Shown here in pieces: positions 22,768-33,169 of a stretch of 64,000 bases of DNA. How positions within the stretch are numbered: position 1 is the first letter of the stretch; each line of letters opens with the position of its first letter. The stretch comes from Cristatella mucedo (lineage: Eukaryota > Bryozoa > Phylactolaemata > Cristatellidae): contig WPIO01000112.1 of assembly GCA_009760855.2 (NCBI GenBank), positions 62,001-126,000 on the forward strand. Direction: 5' to 3'. Both the position numbers and the translations under genes were made by a program. The notes under the pieces were generated by a model that saw only the letters and a list, made by a program, of their open reading frames with translations, searched no databases and was not told the origin of the DNA.

Positions 22768-23495
22768 TATTGTACCCAAGCTAGGTTCGGTTGGCTGGGA
22801 CCGGACGGTTGTAATTAGGGTCACGGGCTAAGCCAGGGTCGGACCTACGGCATGGCCGGATGTGTGTGGTGACGAGAGGTCACCGAGGCTCTTGGGTACG
22901 GGAAGTTGGCCCAGTAAGTCGTTGTGTTGGAGGCTCATGGTCTCACCCAGTTTGCACCTGGATTCATGCAGGCGTGCTCCGGCGATGCTGCCACGCACGC
23001 AAGGCAACGAGTACCCAAGGCCCGAGCGGAGCTGGATAGCTCGCTCGTTGTTGACTTGTATATTCTGTGTTCCCCGTGTAGCGTGTTCGTGACCCCCTCC
23101 CCGTGTGTTGACGTCTTTCGGTGGAAGCTTACAATGTGTTAGTTGTCGACTCGGACTAGCCTAGCAGTTACTCAGCCAGCCGGATTTTGGATGGCGTACG
23201 CTCGTACTGTTGGATTCGTAGTCGGTACAACGACAGTACTGCAGAAGCCGACTGACCCCAACTAACACGTTTGTTCGCGCTTGCTGGGTCGTCTTGTGCC
23301 CCCCCCCATAGTGTACTGTGTATAAGACCCTCCCTGTAGACTTGTCTAGTTCCCCTTTTATTGTTGGCGCATGCGTTATTATAAAGAGGTTTAACCTGAC
23401 GGCCGCTCGTCTTACCCTAGCTCAGCAGCATGGCAAGCGGTAGCGCGGCCGGGTTTGGCAGGAATTAGCCTCTGACCCCTGGAACTTGGTTACAT
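22768..23495. mobile_element. Candidate solo LTR, ~0.73 kb
   Basis: This GC-richer block has ends that form an imperfect inverted repeat: TGTACCCAAG at 22771-22780 and CTTGGTTACA at 23485-23494 (9 of 10 positions pair, with TG...CA termini). Near its right part are a TATA-like GTATAAGACCC (23321) and ATTATAAAGAG. It lies exactly between a LINE1 fragment and a LINE2 fragment. GATTA occurs on both sides (22763-22767 and 23496-23500), a possible 5-bp target duplication if the ends are shifted by three bases. There is no internal gag-pol, so a solo LTR is the best guess. Other non-coding insertions are possible. Confidence 0.4.
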
Positions 23496-23499
23496 GATT

Positions 23500-25215
23500 A
23501 AGAGATCCTTGCTGACTATCACCCAGTTTCCCGTCTTCCTATTTGTCAAAGATTCTTGCAATAATTGTCGCTAAGTAACTTTTTTCACATAGTACTAATG
23601 AATGTCAGAAATAAATAAATAATGAATGTCAGAAACATTTCAATCAGGGTTCAAGTAGCAGCAGTCCGCTGAAACTGCTCTCCTTCGCGTTAACGATGAC
23701 ATTCTATGTGGCAACGATGACGGAAATGTCACTGCCCTAGCTCTGCTAGATCTATCAGCTGCCTTCGATACCATTGATTGCCGTAATGGCTCACTAGGTA
23801 AGGCGGTTGCTTTTCACGACCTCGGCCCCGAGGTCGAGGGTTCGAATCCTGTGGTGGGCGATCCTTTATCGCGACTGCAAGCGGTGGTGATAGCCGTAAA
23901 GGCTCTTCTGTCGCTATACAAAATGAGGCTGTTGAATGATATCCTACTTGAACTATTGAGAACAGCATACAATCCCACAGACGAGGCACTAGCATGGCTT
24001 AAATCGTTCTTGTTTGATCGTGTTCAAGCCGTGTCGTGTGGGGTCAGGTCTCTCCCACGAGACCAGTCACCTGTGAGTCACCAGTTCCTCAACGGTTTGT
24101 CGTCCGTCCCATGCTGCTCTCCATTTGTACTTGACACCTGGGAAAAGTGATTATGGCCCGTGGAATAGGATATCACTTTTTTATGACGATACTCAGCTGT
24201 ATTTGTCATTCAAATCGTTGGTATATGCTGCAGCAACTGATAAACAGAGTGCTGCGTTGCCATCATTCATTCCTGGATGTCGGAAAATTTCTAAAAGTGA
24301 ATTAGCAATAAAACCGAACTGCTGCTCATAGGAAACATTGAGTGTTTGGCTTGATTTGAAAGCTTTGCTCTTCTAATAGGTGATGCTGCTGTGCGACCAT
24401 CACCACGTGCTCAAAATTTAGGTGCCGTTTTCGACAGCTGCCTAAATTTTAAAAGCTTCATTCAGAAGACTGCTTCTACAGCTAGCCATCACGTCCGATC
24501 CCTATCTAAGATAAGGACTGGTCATCCAAAGTGGCATGAAAAAACTTTAACTGGCTCCTTAGTTCTTTCTCGGCTTGATGATTGCAATTGCCTTTTGGCT
24601 GAGCAATCAAAAAGCAACTAGGTCACTGCAAATGGCTGTGAATATGGCTGGAAGTCTAGTTCAAGTCCCAAAGGTTTTACCACGTGTCTGCTTTGCTAAA
24701 TGAGCTAGGATGACTGCCGGTTGATCAACGGATACAGAGAACAGTTCTTACACTGACCCACAAGGCTTGTATGGCTTGGCACCTCCACAGTTAGCCTAAC
24801 TGCTGCACCTGTTTCAGCCTCCTCATGCACTCAGGTCCTGTATGGACAATCAATTAGCTGTTTTATTCCTCCGCCTAAAGACCAGACCGTTGGCGACAGA
24901 AGCTTTAGCTCTGCAGGTCCTAGACTGTGGAACTCGCTTCCACAATTCTTATGCAATGACAACAACTCTCATGCTGCCGACTATGACTCATCCTTTTAAG
25001 CGGTCCTGTGCTGCTACTGCCATGTTACTCACTACCTCAACTGTTCTCCTGACTCTGCTATGCTTCTCACTTTCTCTTTGTTGCATGATTTGAAGTATCT
25101 TGGCTTCCGAATGCGTATTGAAAGCCGCGTATGCTGTTAGTGGGCTATACAGAACTCCCCTGCGTAACATTCACATAGTCTTTGCGAATATGTTAAGTTA
25201 TAGAGATACGTTACA
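23500..25215 (+). pseudogene. LINE2 reverse transcriptase copy, interrupted by SINE1
   Basis: This is the longest LINE2 copy. It starts in the RT fingers region (like YHPVSRLPICQRF), then the FQSGF-type segment (TFQSGFK near 23638-23655) and motif A (LLDLSAAFDTID near 23750). A SINE1 then interrupts at 23779-23937. After it come the palm and thumb, a YxDD box damaged to F-YDDTQLYLSF (about 24180), the post-core RNLGAVFDSCLNF region, a C-terminal domain and the LINE2 3' end (AAGCCGCGTATGCTGTTAGT to TTATAGAGATACGTTACAT). Multiple frameshifts break it. It lacks an endonuclease. Confidence 0.8.
23779..23937 (+). mobile_element. SINE1 copy, well preserved, inside LINE2
   Basis: The head is GTAATGGCTCACTAGGTAAG, the B box is perfect (GGTTCGAATCC at about 23840), the body has the CTGCAAGCGGTGG inverted repeat, and the end is CGCTATACAAAATGAGGCTG. 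It splits the LINE2 motif A region, so SINE1 was active after this LINE2 inserted. Confidence 0.9.
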
Positions 25216-25224
25216 TTGCTAAAC

Positions 25225-25870
25225 TTAGGTATGCTGTTCCAAGGTGACCTTTCATTAGACGACAACTTCAGCTCTGCAGTCTAGTGTGCTTAGTTTCAGC
25301 TACGTAACACAGCTAAAATGTGGGCTTACCTTGACAAGGATACCAAATCTAATTGGGTCCCTGCATTAGTCATATCGTGTCACGACTTTTGAAACTCACT
25401 TCATGCTGGTCTACCTGCCGGTGCAATCAAGCAATTACAGCCGGTCAAACTCTGCAGCTAAGCTTTTCTGTCCAAAGCGTAGCAGTTGACAGATCACACC
25501 ATATCTCGCCAGCCTGCACGGGCTCCAAGTCAAGCTACCCATCGACTAGCAGGTTCAGTCACTCACTTTTACGTCACGACATCGGCTGACTGGAATACAT
25601 GTTAAAAGAAACTAAAAATGCATCCATCTATTACAGCATTTAGTGGGTCCATGTGATTCTTCTTCTGTGCTCTTATGCGTGCTAACATGCTGTCACTAAC
25701 CATATTTACATGCTCACCCGTTTGCATATCACCTCTAACCACGTTATGCTTGAGCATGCTACCACTAACAATTCGATCATGCTTCCTTTGAAGCAAGTGT
25801 AAAGTTGCTAGAAAGAGATTGAGTTCTTTTAGGACGCTATAGTAAATGTGGTATTATTGTTAGTCTTATT
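25225..25870 (+). mobile_element. LINE1 3' fragment
   Basis: The copy starts in the post-core RT region (like LFQGDLSLDD). It runs through the C-terminal domain in decayed form and the 3' region (AGCATTTAGTGGGTCCATGT) to the terminal hairpin (TTGCTAGAAAGAGATTGAGT then TCTTTTAGGACGCTATAG). It follows the LINE2 3' end directly. Confidence 0.8.
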
Positions 25871-27130
25871 GTAGAATCTACTCTGGTCAGCTTTCCTTGA
25901 ACGCCAATAAATTTGAATCTTTTCAACGTCTTTTTGGTGAGTTCGCATTTCATGTCACGTAATTAACCAGAGGTTATACAAACCGTTGACCATGATTGCC
26001 TTTCTGTGCTCTTTTTAATGATTTTCTAAGCTTGGTGCCTTCCTTGCCATTGAGAACTTTTGTTTGCTGCTTCTCTTGCTAAAAGTTGTGCCGAGTCTAG
26101 ATATAGATTTTTATTTTTGTAAATTATGTACGTAGGAAAGCAATCAAAAGAACTCTTATGTTTATTAATATATAATCGTGGCTATATTAAACTCTTAAAG
26201 CTGTCAACCATCTTAGCCACATCCTTGATTAAAGCTCTTTTTGCCTAATCTTCTTCCTCTGCAAAAGCTTACATCCACTTATTGTATTCGTTTCGAAAGC
26301 CAGTTGACAATGTACAGTGTTATTCCCCACTCAGTATATGAGCCACGTTCTGGTTTATATCATTAAGATTGGGATTTGACTCGAGTACGTGTTTAGAAAT
26401 TCATAACCGAGTTTTGTTAGCCCCGTGTCGAACGCTATAGGAAGAATAGTCTCCGTAGCTCTATCCGACGGCGTCCTTGACCGGCAAGACAGAGGGGTTG
26501 TGGGATTGTTTCCCCACAAGGCAAAATTTTTTTACGTCGTACACGCTCGGCAGGATGCCTCTGATTGCTATATTGCTTGAAAATCATAGTTTAATTGACT
26601 AAATAATTATTTCGCAGGCAACGTCGCTAGCAGTTGTCTACCGGTAGCCTGAGGCCTAAATGAGTGCACATACCACACACGCGAGACTTCTTTTGATTAT
26701 CCAAGAGCCAAGTCCAGAGAGTTTTCCAGCTCCATCCGCGCTTTCGCTCGATGCGCTTACCAATTACCAACCTGCTTTTATCATAAGTCTCTCGATAAAA
26801 AGTGTCAAGTTTGACTTATACGTTACTAGGACTAGGGGCGAACCTCATTTCCGGTCGACGTCAACTGTCCTCGCTATGCTGGTGTCGACTCCCAGCCACT
26901 TGGCAGTCTCTGGGCTGGCACCAGAGGTGAGACGTTTTGATAAGCCGCGTTTTAACAAAATCTTGCGAGCCTATGATGACAGGGTATCTTAGCTGTATAA
27001 CTGGAAGTTAAGAGGTACATCAAGGGTATGGGGGCACGGACAAACGAGGATAGTTGCACCAAAGACCACGAGTAGATGAAACTTTACCTGAAGCAATCAG
27101 GAGACGGCGACGTCAGCAGCGGCAGCGTTG
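25871..27130. other. Unassigned stretch with one 110-codon frame
   Basis: No repeat family was recognised. The plus-strand open frame 26660-26992 (110 codons) has no motif that I know, no signal peptide and no membrane segment. It is somewhat longer than its neighbours but still compatible with chance. It could be a fragment of an unrecognised element. Confidence 0.35.
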
Positions 27131-27132
27131 GC

Positions 27133-27545
27133 TCTGAATACCGAATACCTCGTACAAACCTCAAATCTTTTAGAGACCGTGCATTTAGTTCGTGTGCTCC
27201 CGAAGCCTGAAACTTACTCCCGACTTGCGTCACAACATGCCATGACTTGACCACATTTTAAAATAACTTAAAAACACACCTATTTATTACAGCATTTAGT
27301 GGGTCCCTGGGATTCGTCCTTGATGTGTTTATGCGTGCTGACACTGTACATGCTGCCACTAACCACATATGCATGCTGACCCTATGCATGCCACCCGTGA
27401 CCACGTTGTTCATGTTGTTTATCAAGCATGATATTTCTCACGATTCAATCGCGTTTCCCTTTGCAGCAAACGTAAAGCACCTAGTGAGAGATTGAGTTCT
27501 CTGAGGGCACTTTATCAACTGCATTATTATTCTCATTATTAACTT
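27133..27545 (+). mobile_element. LINE1 3' fragment
   Basis: The copy covers the end of the RT C-terminal domain (IPRTNLKSFRDRAFSSCAPE-like, with stops), the 3' region (AGTGGGTCCCTGGGATTCGT) and the hairpin (GCACCTAGTGAGAGATTGAG then TTCTCTGAGGGCAC), with an ATTATT tail. Confidence 0.85.
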
Positions 27546-27725
27546 TTGACTGGTTAGTCTCAGCGGCCTAGCAAAGGGTGGGCAGTGGGCAGGGGGATAT
27601 AAGTCCCCGGGTGCCAATGCTAAGGAGACGCCAAGAGCAAACTGAATTGCGCTAGATTTTATTTTTTTTAACTTCTACATGTGAGAATACCAATCTTGAG
27701 TTCAAGCAAGTTATTGGTTCATTAG
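27546..27725. other. Short unassigned spacer
   Basis: No feature is recognised between the LINE1 tail and the pentanucleotide repeat. Confidence 0.35.
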
Positions 27726-27970
27726 ACTTGACTGGACTCGACTCGACTCGACTCGACTCGACTCGACTCGACTCGACTCGACTCGACTCGACTCGACTCG
27801 ACTCGACTCGACTCGACTCGACTCGACTCGACTCGACTCGACTGGACTGGACTGGACTCGACTCGACTGGACTCGACTGGACTGGACTCGACTGGACTCG
27901 ACTGGACTGGACTCGACTGGACTGGACTGGATTGGACTGGACTGGACTAGACTGGACCTGACTGGACTGG
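27726..27970. repeat. Pentanucleotide array (GACTC)n / (GACTG)n
   Basis: About 48 units of five bases are present. The first half is nearly pure ACTCG up to about 27840. The second half is a mosaic of GACTCG and GACTGG units, with rare variants (GATTGG, GACTAG). The long open frames across it on both strands (77 and 107 codons) are products of the repeat. It sits between two LINE1 3' fragments. Confidence 0.95.
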
Positions 27971-27974
27971 GCCA

Positions 27975-28340
27975 TTCTGATTATGCTTCCAAATCCTGGA
28001 ACTCACTCCCAACTGGCATCAAATCTCCTGACTTGTCCACATTTTAAAAGAAACTAAAAACGCACCTAGTTATTACAGCATTTAGTGGGTCCCTGTGATT
28101 CGTCCTTGATGTGCTTATGCGTGCTGACACTGTGCATGCTGCAACTAACCACACTTGCATGCTGACCCTGTGCATGTCACCCCTAACCCTGTTACTCATG
28201 CTGTCTATCAAGCATGCTATTACTCACCATTTGATCGTGTTTCCTTCGCAGCAAATGTAAAGTGCCTAGAGAGAGATCGAGTTCTCTGAGGGCGCTTTGT
28301 CAAGTGTATTTTAATTATCATTATTATCATTGCTAGCTGA
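27975..28340 (+). mobile_element. LINE1 3' fragment
   Basis: The copy runs from the coding end (SYASKSWNSLPTGIKSPDL-like) through the 3' region (GTGGGTCCCTGTGATTCGTC) to the hairpin (GTGCCTAGAGAGAGATCGAG then TTCTCTGAGGGCGC) and a decayed ATT tail. It begins exactly where the pentanucleotide array ends. Confidence 0.85.
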
Positions 28341-28379
28341 GCTGATTAAGCTTGTTCATCGACATTGACCAGTCTGTAT

Positions 28380-29930
28380 CCGTTTCTCTGGCGCAGCTCA
28401 CGCGACGACACGGAAACACAGAGGGGCTTTGACCACAGGTGTATTCCGCTGGTGCTCGCAGCTCATGAAGCACGTGTCTATTAACCTATCCGTCGGCGTT
28501 CCAACTGCCCGCCCTGTCCGCTCGCCCCATCCTGCCCACCATAGGCGGGCTTCGTCGCGAAAGGGCGAGCCCGGCCTGCTACGTCGCGTCAAGGGCTAGC
28601 CTGAGTGTAATGGCTAACCACCGACATACTCTTAGACCACACAAGCTTGGCTTACTTGACCGGCTGTGTTATGGCAACGCCGAAGTCAAGTCTGGCCACT
28701 TGTCGGGTGTCTAAAAGAGAATATTCCAGAAATGAGAAGGCAATTTTTGTAAATTGTAATAACCACAGCTTGAACCTGTCAGGAGTTTGTGCTGCAAGTG
28801 AAATTTCCGTTGTCGTGACCTTTTTTGAAACAATAGAAAGCACCTACTTATTCTTTTCAGCATAAACTCTGAGGTTGGGAAGAACTGGAGAAATTCTTTG
28901 CCATCACTGTCAAATGTAACCCTACCACAAGGTGAAGTACAAGAGTGGGGACTGTGAAAACAAGCAATGATAGACTGAACAGCATTGTTGGCCTTTTGAA
29001 GCAACTATCTGAGCGCACAAGTGGAACACTTGAAAAAAAATTGAAGCTGGCAGTCTCCTAAATTGTATTTTGAACTTTAAATTTTTTGATATGCTGCCAT
29101 TTTGGTACTGTGTCTGAAAGAAGAAGATTAGCCGCGTTCAGAAAAAACTGCAGGATCCGACGATGAACTTCAAAGACCTCTCTCGTGACCTCCACTCTCT
29201 TTGGGATTGAGCTGTAAAGGCTTCGAGAGATCTTTGCGTACAATCGCTACACGATATCAAAAGGAGATGTGAATTGTGGGTGTTGCAGTTGAAAGAATAA
29301 TCCGATGAAGGACATAGATGCCTAGAGAACTCTCTCGAGTTGTAGGTCTCATGGCAGAGGAGATTTCAAGAGCCATGAAGGACAGCATTGACCATTTCCG
29401 ACAAGAAATTACATCTACGTTTTCCCGGCTCACATATCTTAATTCCAAATTTGGGTTCTTGTTGGAAGTTGAGCACCTTTTGAAGACCATTTACCAGACC
29501 AAATTATGCTAGCAATGTCTACATCTTGGAGGCTTCTATTGCCACAACGTTGATGGAACAGAGCTGTACAACGAAATATGTGACCGTGAAATGATTTTTA
29601 CCACACGTAAAGGCTCGGCACTGAAGACACCACTGGAACTCATGTCTTTAATTGTCAGTTATGTGGGAGATGTGTTTCCTAATTTGAGGGTCGCCTTGCA
29701 AGTTCTTCTCACCATAGCTATATCAGTTGCCAATTTTGAACTTTCCTTTAGCATGCTGAAGATAATCTTGTTTTATCTGAGAGCAGCAATAGGTTAAGAT
29801 TGAAACTCCGATTTTTTTTGCATAGAGAAAGAAACACAAAAAAGTATTGACTTTAAAACTGCAATAGGCCAGTTTTGCGATAACTACCTTGAACCTTTAC
29901 TACAGTTACTATAACCTTCTCGACTCAATA
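28380..29930 (+). pseudogene. hAT-family (ZMYM1/DUF4371-like) transposase remnant, copy 2
   Basis: In order, the frame at about 28750-28860 gives NCNNHSLNLSGVCAAS followed by TFFETIESTYLFFSA, which matches the RNase H-fold region of transposon-derived ZMYM1/DUF4371 proteins as I know them. After several frame breaks, 29640-29800 gives DVFPNLRVALQVLLTIAISV, then ANFELSFSMLKIILFYLRAA. This is a hAT C-terminal dimerisation segment (usual pattern LLTIPVS...CERSFSKLKLIKxYLRS). The continuation, with stops, reads like LAILSIEKE...FDFKTAI. Such proteins cut and paste DNA by an RNase H-fold transposase that works as a multimer. This copy cannot encode one. No terminal inverted repeats were found. It aligns with the minus-strand copy at 11.06-12.67 kb. 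Confidence 0.75.
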
Positions 29931-30540
29931 TGCCTACTAGCGTGTATTTATGCATTTCTTCAGTGGAGCTATTTCACACCAATTTTTGACAAGGGGATGG
30001 GTGCCCTTTCTAGCTTTGTCCGGCGGGGGGGGGGCGTTTAAAGATCTCACTAGGCCTCTGGGTAGTTGTTTCTCCGGTCCTTCTGTAGACGACCATGGTC
30101 TCCTGGACCGCCAGCTCCTCATCGTTCGGGATGCCATTACTCAGCAAAGGAGCTCCGCACTGGACTCCACGTGCCAATATTCCTAACCGACTGCCAAAGG
30201 TTATAAGGCAGCATCGCCCTTCTCGCCCCAAGTTAAAGGGAAGGCACGGCTCAGCCAGGTGATCCCCCAACTGGCCTATCAAGTATTAGTGGCACCAGGC
30301 AATCTCACTAGGGTACAATCATACTTGCACCTGGTAATCGCATCTTTTAATTACAGTTTTAATCTTTAAATCGGCTGATAGAATTCAAGACACTGATTCG
30401 TTGTCTCCTTTGACCCAGGTACCATATCCATGCACAACTTCTTATTTACTTCTTGTATTTAGGAGCTCTGGTGCTCGCTAACTTCTGGCATACTTTAGGC
30501 ATGGCTTCAGTTTCTGCTAAATCTGAAACTTAGTTGTTTT
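29931..30540. other. Unassigned stretch
   Basis: No family was recognised. Overlapping frames of 66-90 codons at 29937-30282 on both strands include a poly-G run (30027-30036) and no motif. Confidence 0.4.
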
Positions 30541-30544
30541 TATA

Positions 30545-30585
30545 TCTTATATATATATATCGTATATATATATATATATATATTC
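30545..30585. repeat. (TA)n microsatellite
   Basis: Alternating TA with one CG interruption lies immediately 5' of a LINE2 fragment. Confidence 0.9.
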
Positions 30586-31385
30586 ATCTCGTGCACTCAA
30601 TTTGGGTGTCGCCTCTGATAACTGCCTAAACGATTAATAAAGAAGACTGTCTGCATAGCTAACCACCACATCCGATCGCTATCTAAGGTTAAAGATGTCT
30701 ACGATGGAGGCTGGCAAAATGCATCCCTGATTCTGTCCTGACTACATTATCGCAACTCCAATTTTGCTGAGCTTACCACGAAAACCTATTAGGAAAGTGC
30801 AGGTAGTGATGAATAAGGTGGCAAGGCTGGGCAACTAATCACGCTGGTTCAGCCCATGTGTCTGCTTTGCTGAAAGAGCTTCGACGGCTTCGGGTTGCAT
30901 CAACGGGTACAGTTCTTATGCTGACCCACGAAGCCCGCTAATGCTTAGCTCTTAATACCTATCTGAACCGCTGCACCAGCTTCAGCCTCCTCGAGCCCTC
31001 GTATTCTCTATGGACAATAAATTAGCTGTTTCATTCCTATGCTTAAAGGCCGTTGGCGACACAAGCTTTTGCTTTTCGCGTGAAACCTTGAAACTCACCT
31101 CCCGCAACTCTTAGTCAACTACATCAACCTCTCCTACTGCAGACTGTGGCACATCTTATCCAGCCGTCTGGAGCTGTGATCTCAACGGTGCTACTACCTC
31201 GACTGGTCTAGTGACTGAGCTATACTTCTCTTTTTTTTTCGCTGAGTGAGATAAAGTCTGCTGGCTACCGAACGCGTATCGAGAACCGCACTGACCTTGA
31301 GTGGGCTATAGAAAACTCTTCTGCCTAAAGCCCACTTAGTCTAAGTGGCATTGTGGAGCCCAAGACGGAGATTCATCGCAACACA
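30586..31385 (+). mobile_element. LINE2 3' fragment
   Basis: The copy starts in the post-core region (LGVASDNCLN-like), then the C-terminal domain (LPKRAI-equivalent, then QRVQFLCxTHEA). It ends in the LINE2 3' region, AAAGTCTGCTGGCTACCGAA to CCAAGACGGAGATTCATCG. It is frameshifted, with no usable ORF. Confidence 0.8.
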
Positions 31386-31631
31386 TTTTATATTGACTTA
31401 AAACTTTTATTTATTCGAATTGAATACTCCTCTACCCAATGTGCATGTACATAGCATGAATGAAATGCTAGAGGTTATCAATTTTTGAAGGAAGTCATTT
31501 TATTTTTTGAATCCATTGAATCTCAACTATGAATTAGAGAAGTCTCTTGCAGTCATGCCATTGGTACTAGCCACGTTACTTTACTTAAAATTCGGTATAT
31601 TTCAAGGAATAGACAAACGCTGTGGCAATGC
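31386..31631. other. Unassigned stretch next to the possible host exon
   Basis: No repeat was recognised. If the neighbouring minus-strand exon is terminal, this would hold its 3' untranslated region. No convincing AATAAA signal was confirmed. Confidence 0.3.
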
Positions 31632-31957
31632 TCAAGACCTCAGCCGGCAGATACAGAAGCATTTAAAACGAATGCATAGGATTAAAGCGATCACAAAAAC
31701 AAGCAGGCCTAATCCGATCATTGCGTACATTAAAATATGTATAAAGCCATCTCCGGTCGGGGGATCCAAAGTTGACGACACACTGGCATTGGTGCTGCTA
31801 TTAGTGAATAACGTGGTTCCTGATACATTTTTTCCATCGAAGACTGAGAAATGATTGACTTCAAATGACGACGATCCAATAATGAAAGGACATCTTTCAA
31901 GAGAAATGATGTTCAGGACCAACAGAAAAACTGGATAATTCATTTCTGAAGACCTGT
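31632..31957 (-). CDS. Possible host exon: membrane protein segment with one transmembrane helix
   Basis: On the minus strand a 160-codon open frame (31632-32114) contains a plausible exon. A strong splice-acceptor pattern, CTTTTCTTTTTACAG, precedes 31957, and the frame stays open for about 107 codons after it. The predicted segment has several possible N-glycosylation sites (an NSS and an NAS), then GDGFIHILMYAMIGLGLL and VFVIALILCIRF, a clear membrane-spanning helix. A short basic, cysteine-rich tail (KCFCICRLRS) follows. The exon may end at the in-frame stop, or at the weak donor-like CTGAG/GTCTTG just before it. That topology (extracellular stalk, one helix, short tail) fits a type I receptor or adhesion protein end. 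No family is recognised, and no other exon is identified here. Confidence 0.4.
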
Positions 31958-32270
31958 AAAAAGAAAAGTATCGTGCGAAAAGAGTGGCATTCCCTGAACT
32001 GGTATTTTTTAACGGCATCTTAAACATGTTAAGACCATACTTAAAAACAAAGGAGTGAGCACAGTTAATGGTAAAAAAATATTTAAAGAATAATATCTTC
32101 CATTGAATTACCAAACTTTAGTATGTTCTTATAAGAGACATTTTTAGAAAACTAGTGGCCCAACTTCAAAATCAATGAAAGAGCTAGGAAGCAGCAGCTG
32201 CTAAATTACCGTAGCGAGAATCTCCGACACCGATCTTGCTAGATGCTTAACTTATACAGTGACGTGAGCG
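31958..32270. other. Unassigned stretch, possible intron upstream of the exon
   Basis: The minus-strand frame continues to 32114 but is AT-rich and low in information before the acceptor, as expected of intron read-through. Nothing else is recognised. Confidence 0.35.
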
Positions 32271-32430
32271 GTGATGGCACACTAGGTAAGGTGGTTGTTT
32301 ACACGACCTTGGGACCGAGGTCTTGGGTTCGAATCCTGAGGTTGGGCAATCCTTTGTTGCCACTGCAAGCGGTGGTGATAGCCGTGAAGGCTCTTTTACT
32401 GCTATACAAAAGAGGCTGTAAAATCATCCA
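32271..32430 (+). mobile_element. SINE1 copy, well preserved
   Basis: The head is GGTGATGGCACACTAGGTAA, the B box is perfect (GGTTCGAATCC), the body has GCCACTGCAAGCGGTGG, and the tail is CTGCTATACAAAAGAGGCTG followed by TATTTATTTATT-like sequence. Confidence 0.9.
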
Positions 32431-32632
32431 GTATTTATTTATTATTTATTTGTATAGAACTCTACCTAAGGTAAGCAACACTTAGGCTATTTAAGTCATT
32501 CAGATCTTTGGAATAATATTACAATATCACACACACACAATCCTTGTAGAATATAACCGGAAAGTTGTATCTGCCACAAGCAGCTTGAACAGTCAGCTAC
32601 ATTGTCGCACTTACATAAATGATAATGACAAC
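32431..32632. other. Short spacer between two SINE1 copies
   Basis: It includes a short (AC)n run near 32529-32538. Nothing else is seen. Confidence 0.4.
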
Positions 32633-32801
32633 AATAGCCGATTTAACAGCCTCTTTTGTATAGCGACAGAAGAGTATTTACGGCTATCACCACCACCTGC
32701 AGCCAGCTGCGATAAGCAATCACCCACAGCTGGATTCGAACCCACAATTTCGGGGCCTAGGTCGTGAAAATCAAACGCCTTACTTAGTGTGCCATCACGG
32801 G
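32633..32801 (-). mobile_element. SINE1 copy
   Basis: On the minus strand the complete order is seen: plus-strand ACAGCCTCTTTTGTATAGCG, then CGGCTATCACCACCACCTGC, the B box complement GGATTCGAACCC, and the head ending in GTGTGCCATCACGG. It lies in inverted orientation to the SINE1 360 bases to its left. Confidence 0.9.
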
Positions 32802-32805
32802 TTGT

Positions 32806-32935
32806 AGGGCATTTCCCCCCTCCGGGCGTTTCCCCCTTTCCCCCGGGACATCACCCCGGACATTTCCCCTGGTGGACCATAGGAAATTTCCCCCAACCCG
32901 GATATTCCCCCCCCCGGGGGATTTCCGCTATGTTG
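32806..32935. repeat. Irregular tandem repeat of CATTTCCCCC / poly-C units
   Basis: About seven short blocks of the type GGGCATTTCCCCC, GGGCGTTTCCCCC, GGACATTTCCCC, GGAAATTTCCCCC and GGGGGATTTCC lie one after another, giving runs of C and G on alternating sides of ATTT. Its edge adjoins the tRNA-like head of the SINE1 copy. Confidence 0.75.
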
Positions 32936-32957
32936 ATGAATTTATAACTAAGAATAC

Positions 32958-32959
<2 letters not shown>

Positions 32960-32991
<32 letters not shown>
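32960..32991. repeat. (TA)n microsatellite
   Basis: Sixteen TA dinucleotides without interruption. Confidence 0.95.
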
Positions 32992-32993
<2 letters not shown>

Positions 32994-33169
32994 GATTAAA
33001 TGAAGTTCACACTCTATTGAAACAAATCAACTCAGTATAAGCGGCGACTCGATAGCCCGACCGACGGAGGCTGTACGGCCAGCATGACATCGTCGGCAGC
33101 AGAGTCGGTGGCGGCGGCCGTGTCGAGATGCCCGGTGCAGCAACGAGTGCTGCTTCTTAAACCCTAATT
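32992..33169. other. Unassigned short stretch
   Basis: This is a GC-rich spacer (for example GGCGGCGGCCGTGTCGAGAT) with no recognised feature. Confidence 0.35.

Noticed and set aside
23779-23937. tRNA gene suggested by a perfect B box
   Set aside because: The head cannot form a full cloverleaf. It belongs to a repeated SINE with a long non-tRNA body found at ten sites.
26660-26992. 110-codon ORF as a host exon
   Set aside because: There are no convincing splice sites, no domain and no repeat match. It is within chance length, so it was left as unassigned sequence.
27652-27975. 107-codon ORF of VQSSRVESS repeats
   Set aside because: It is the translation of the (GACTC)n array on the minus strand.
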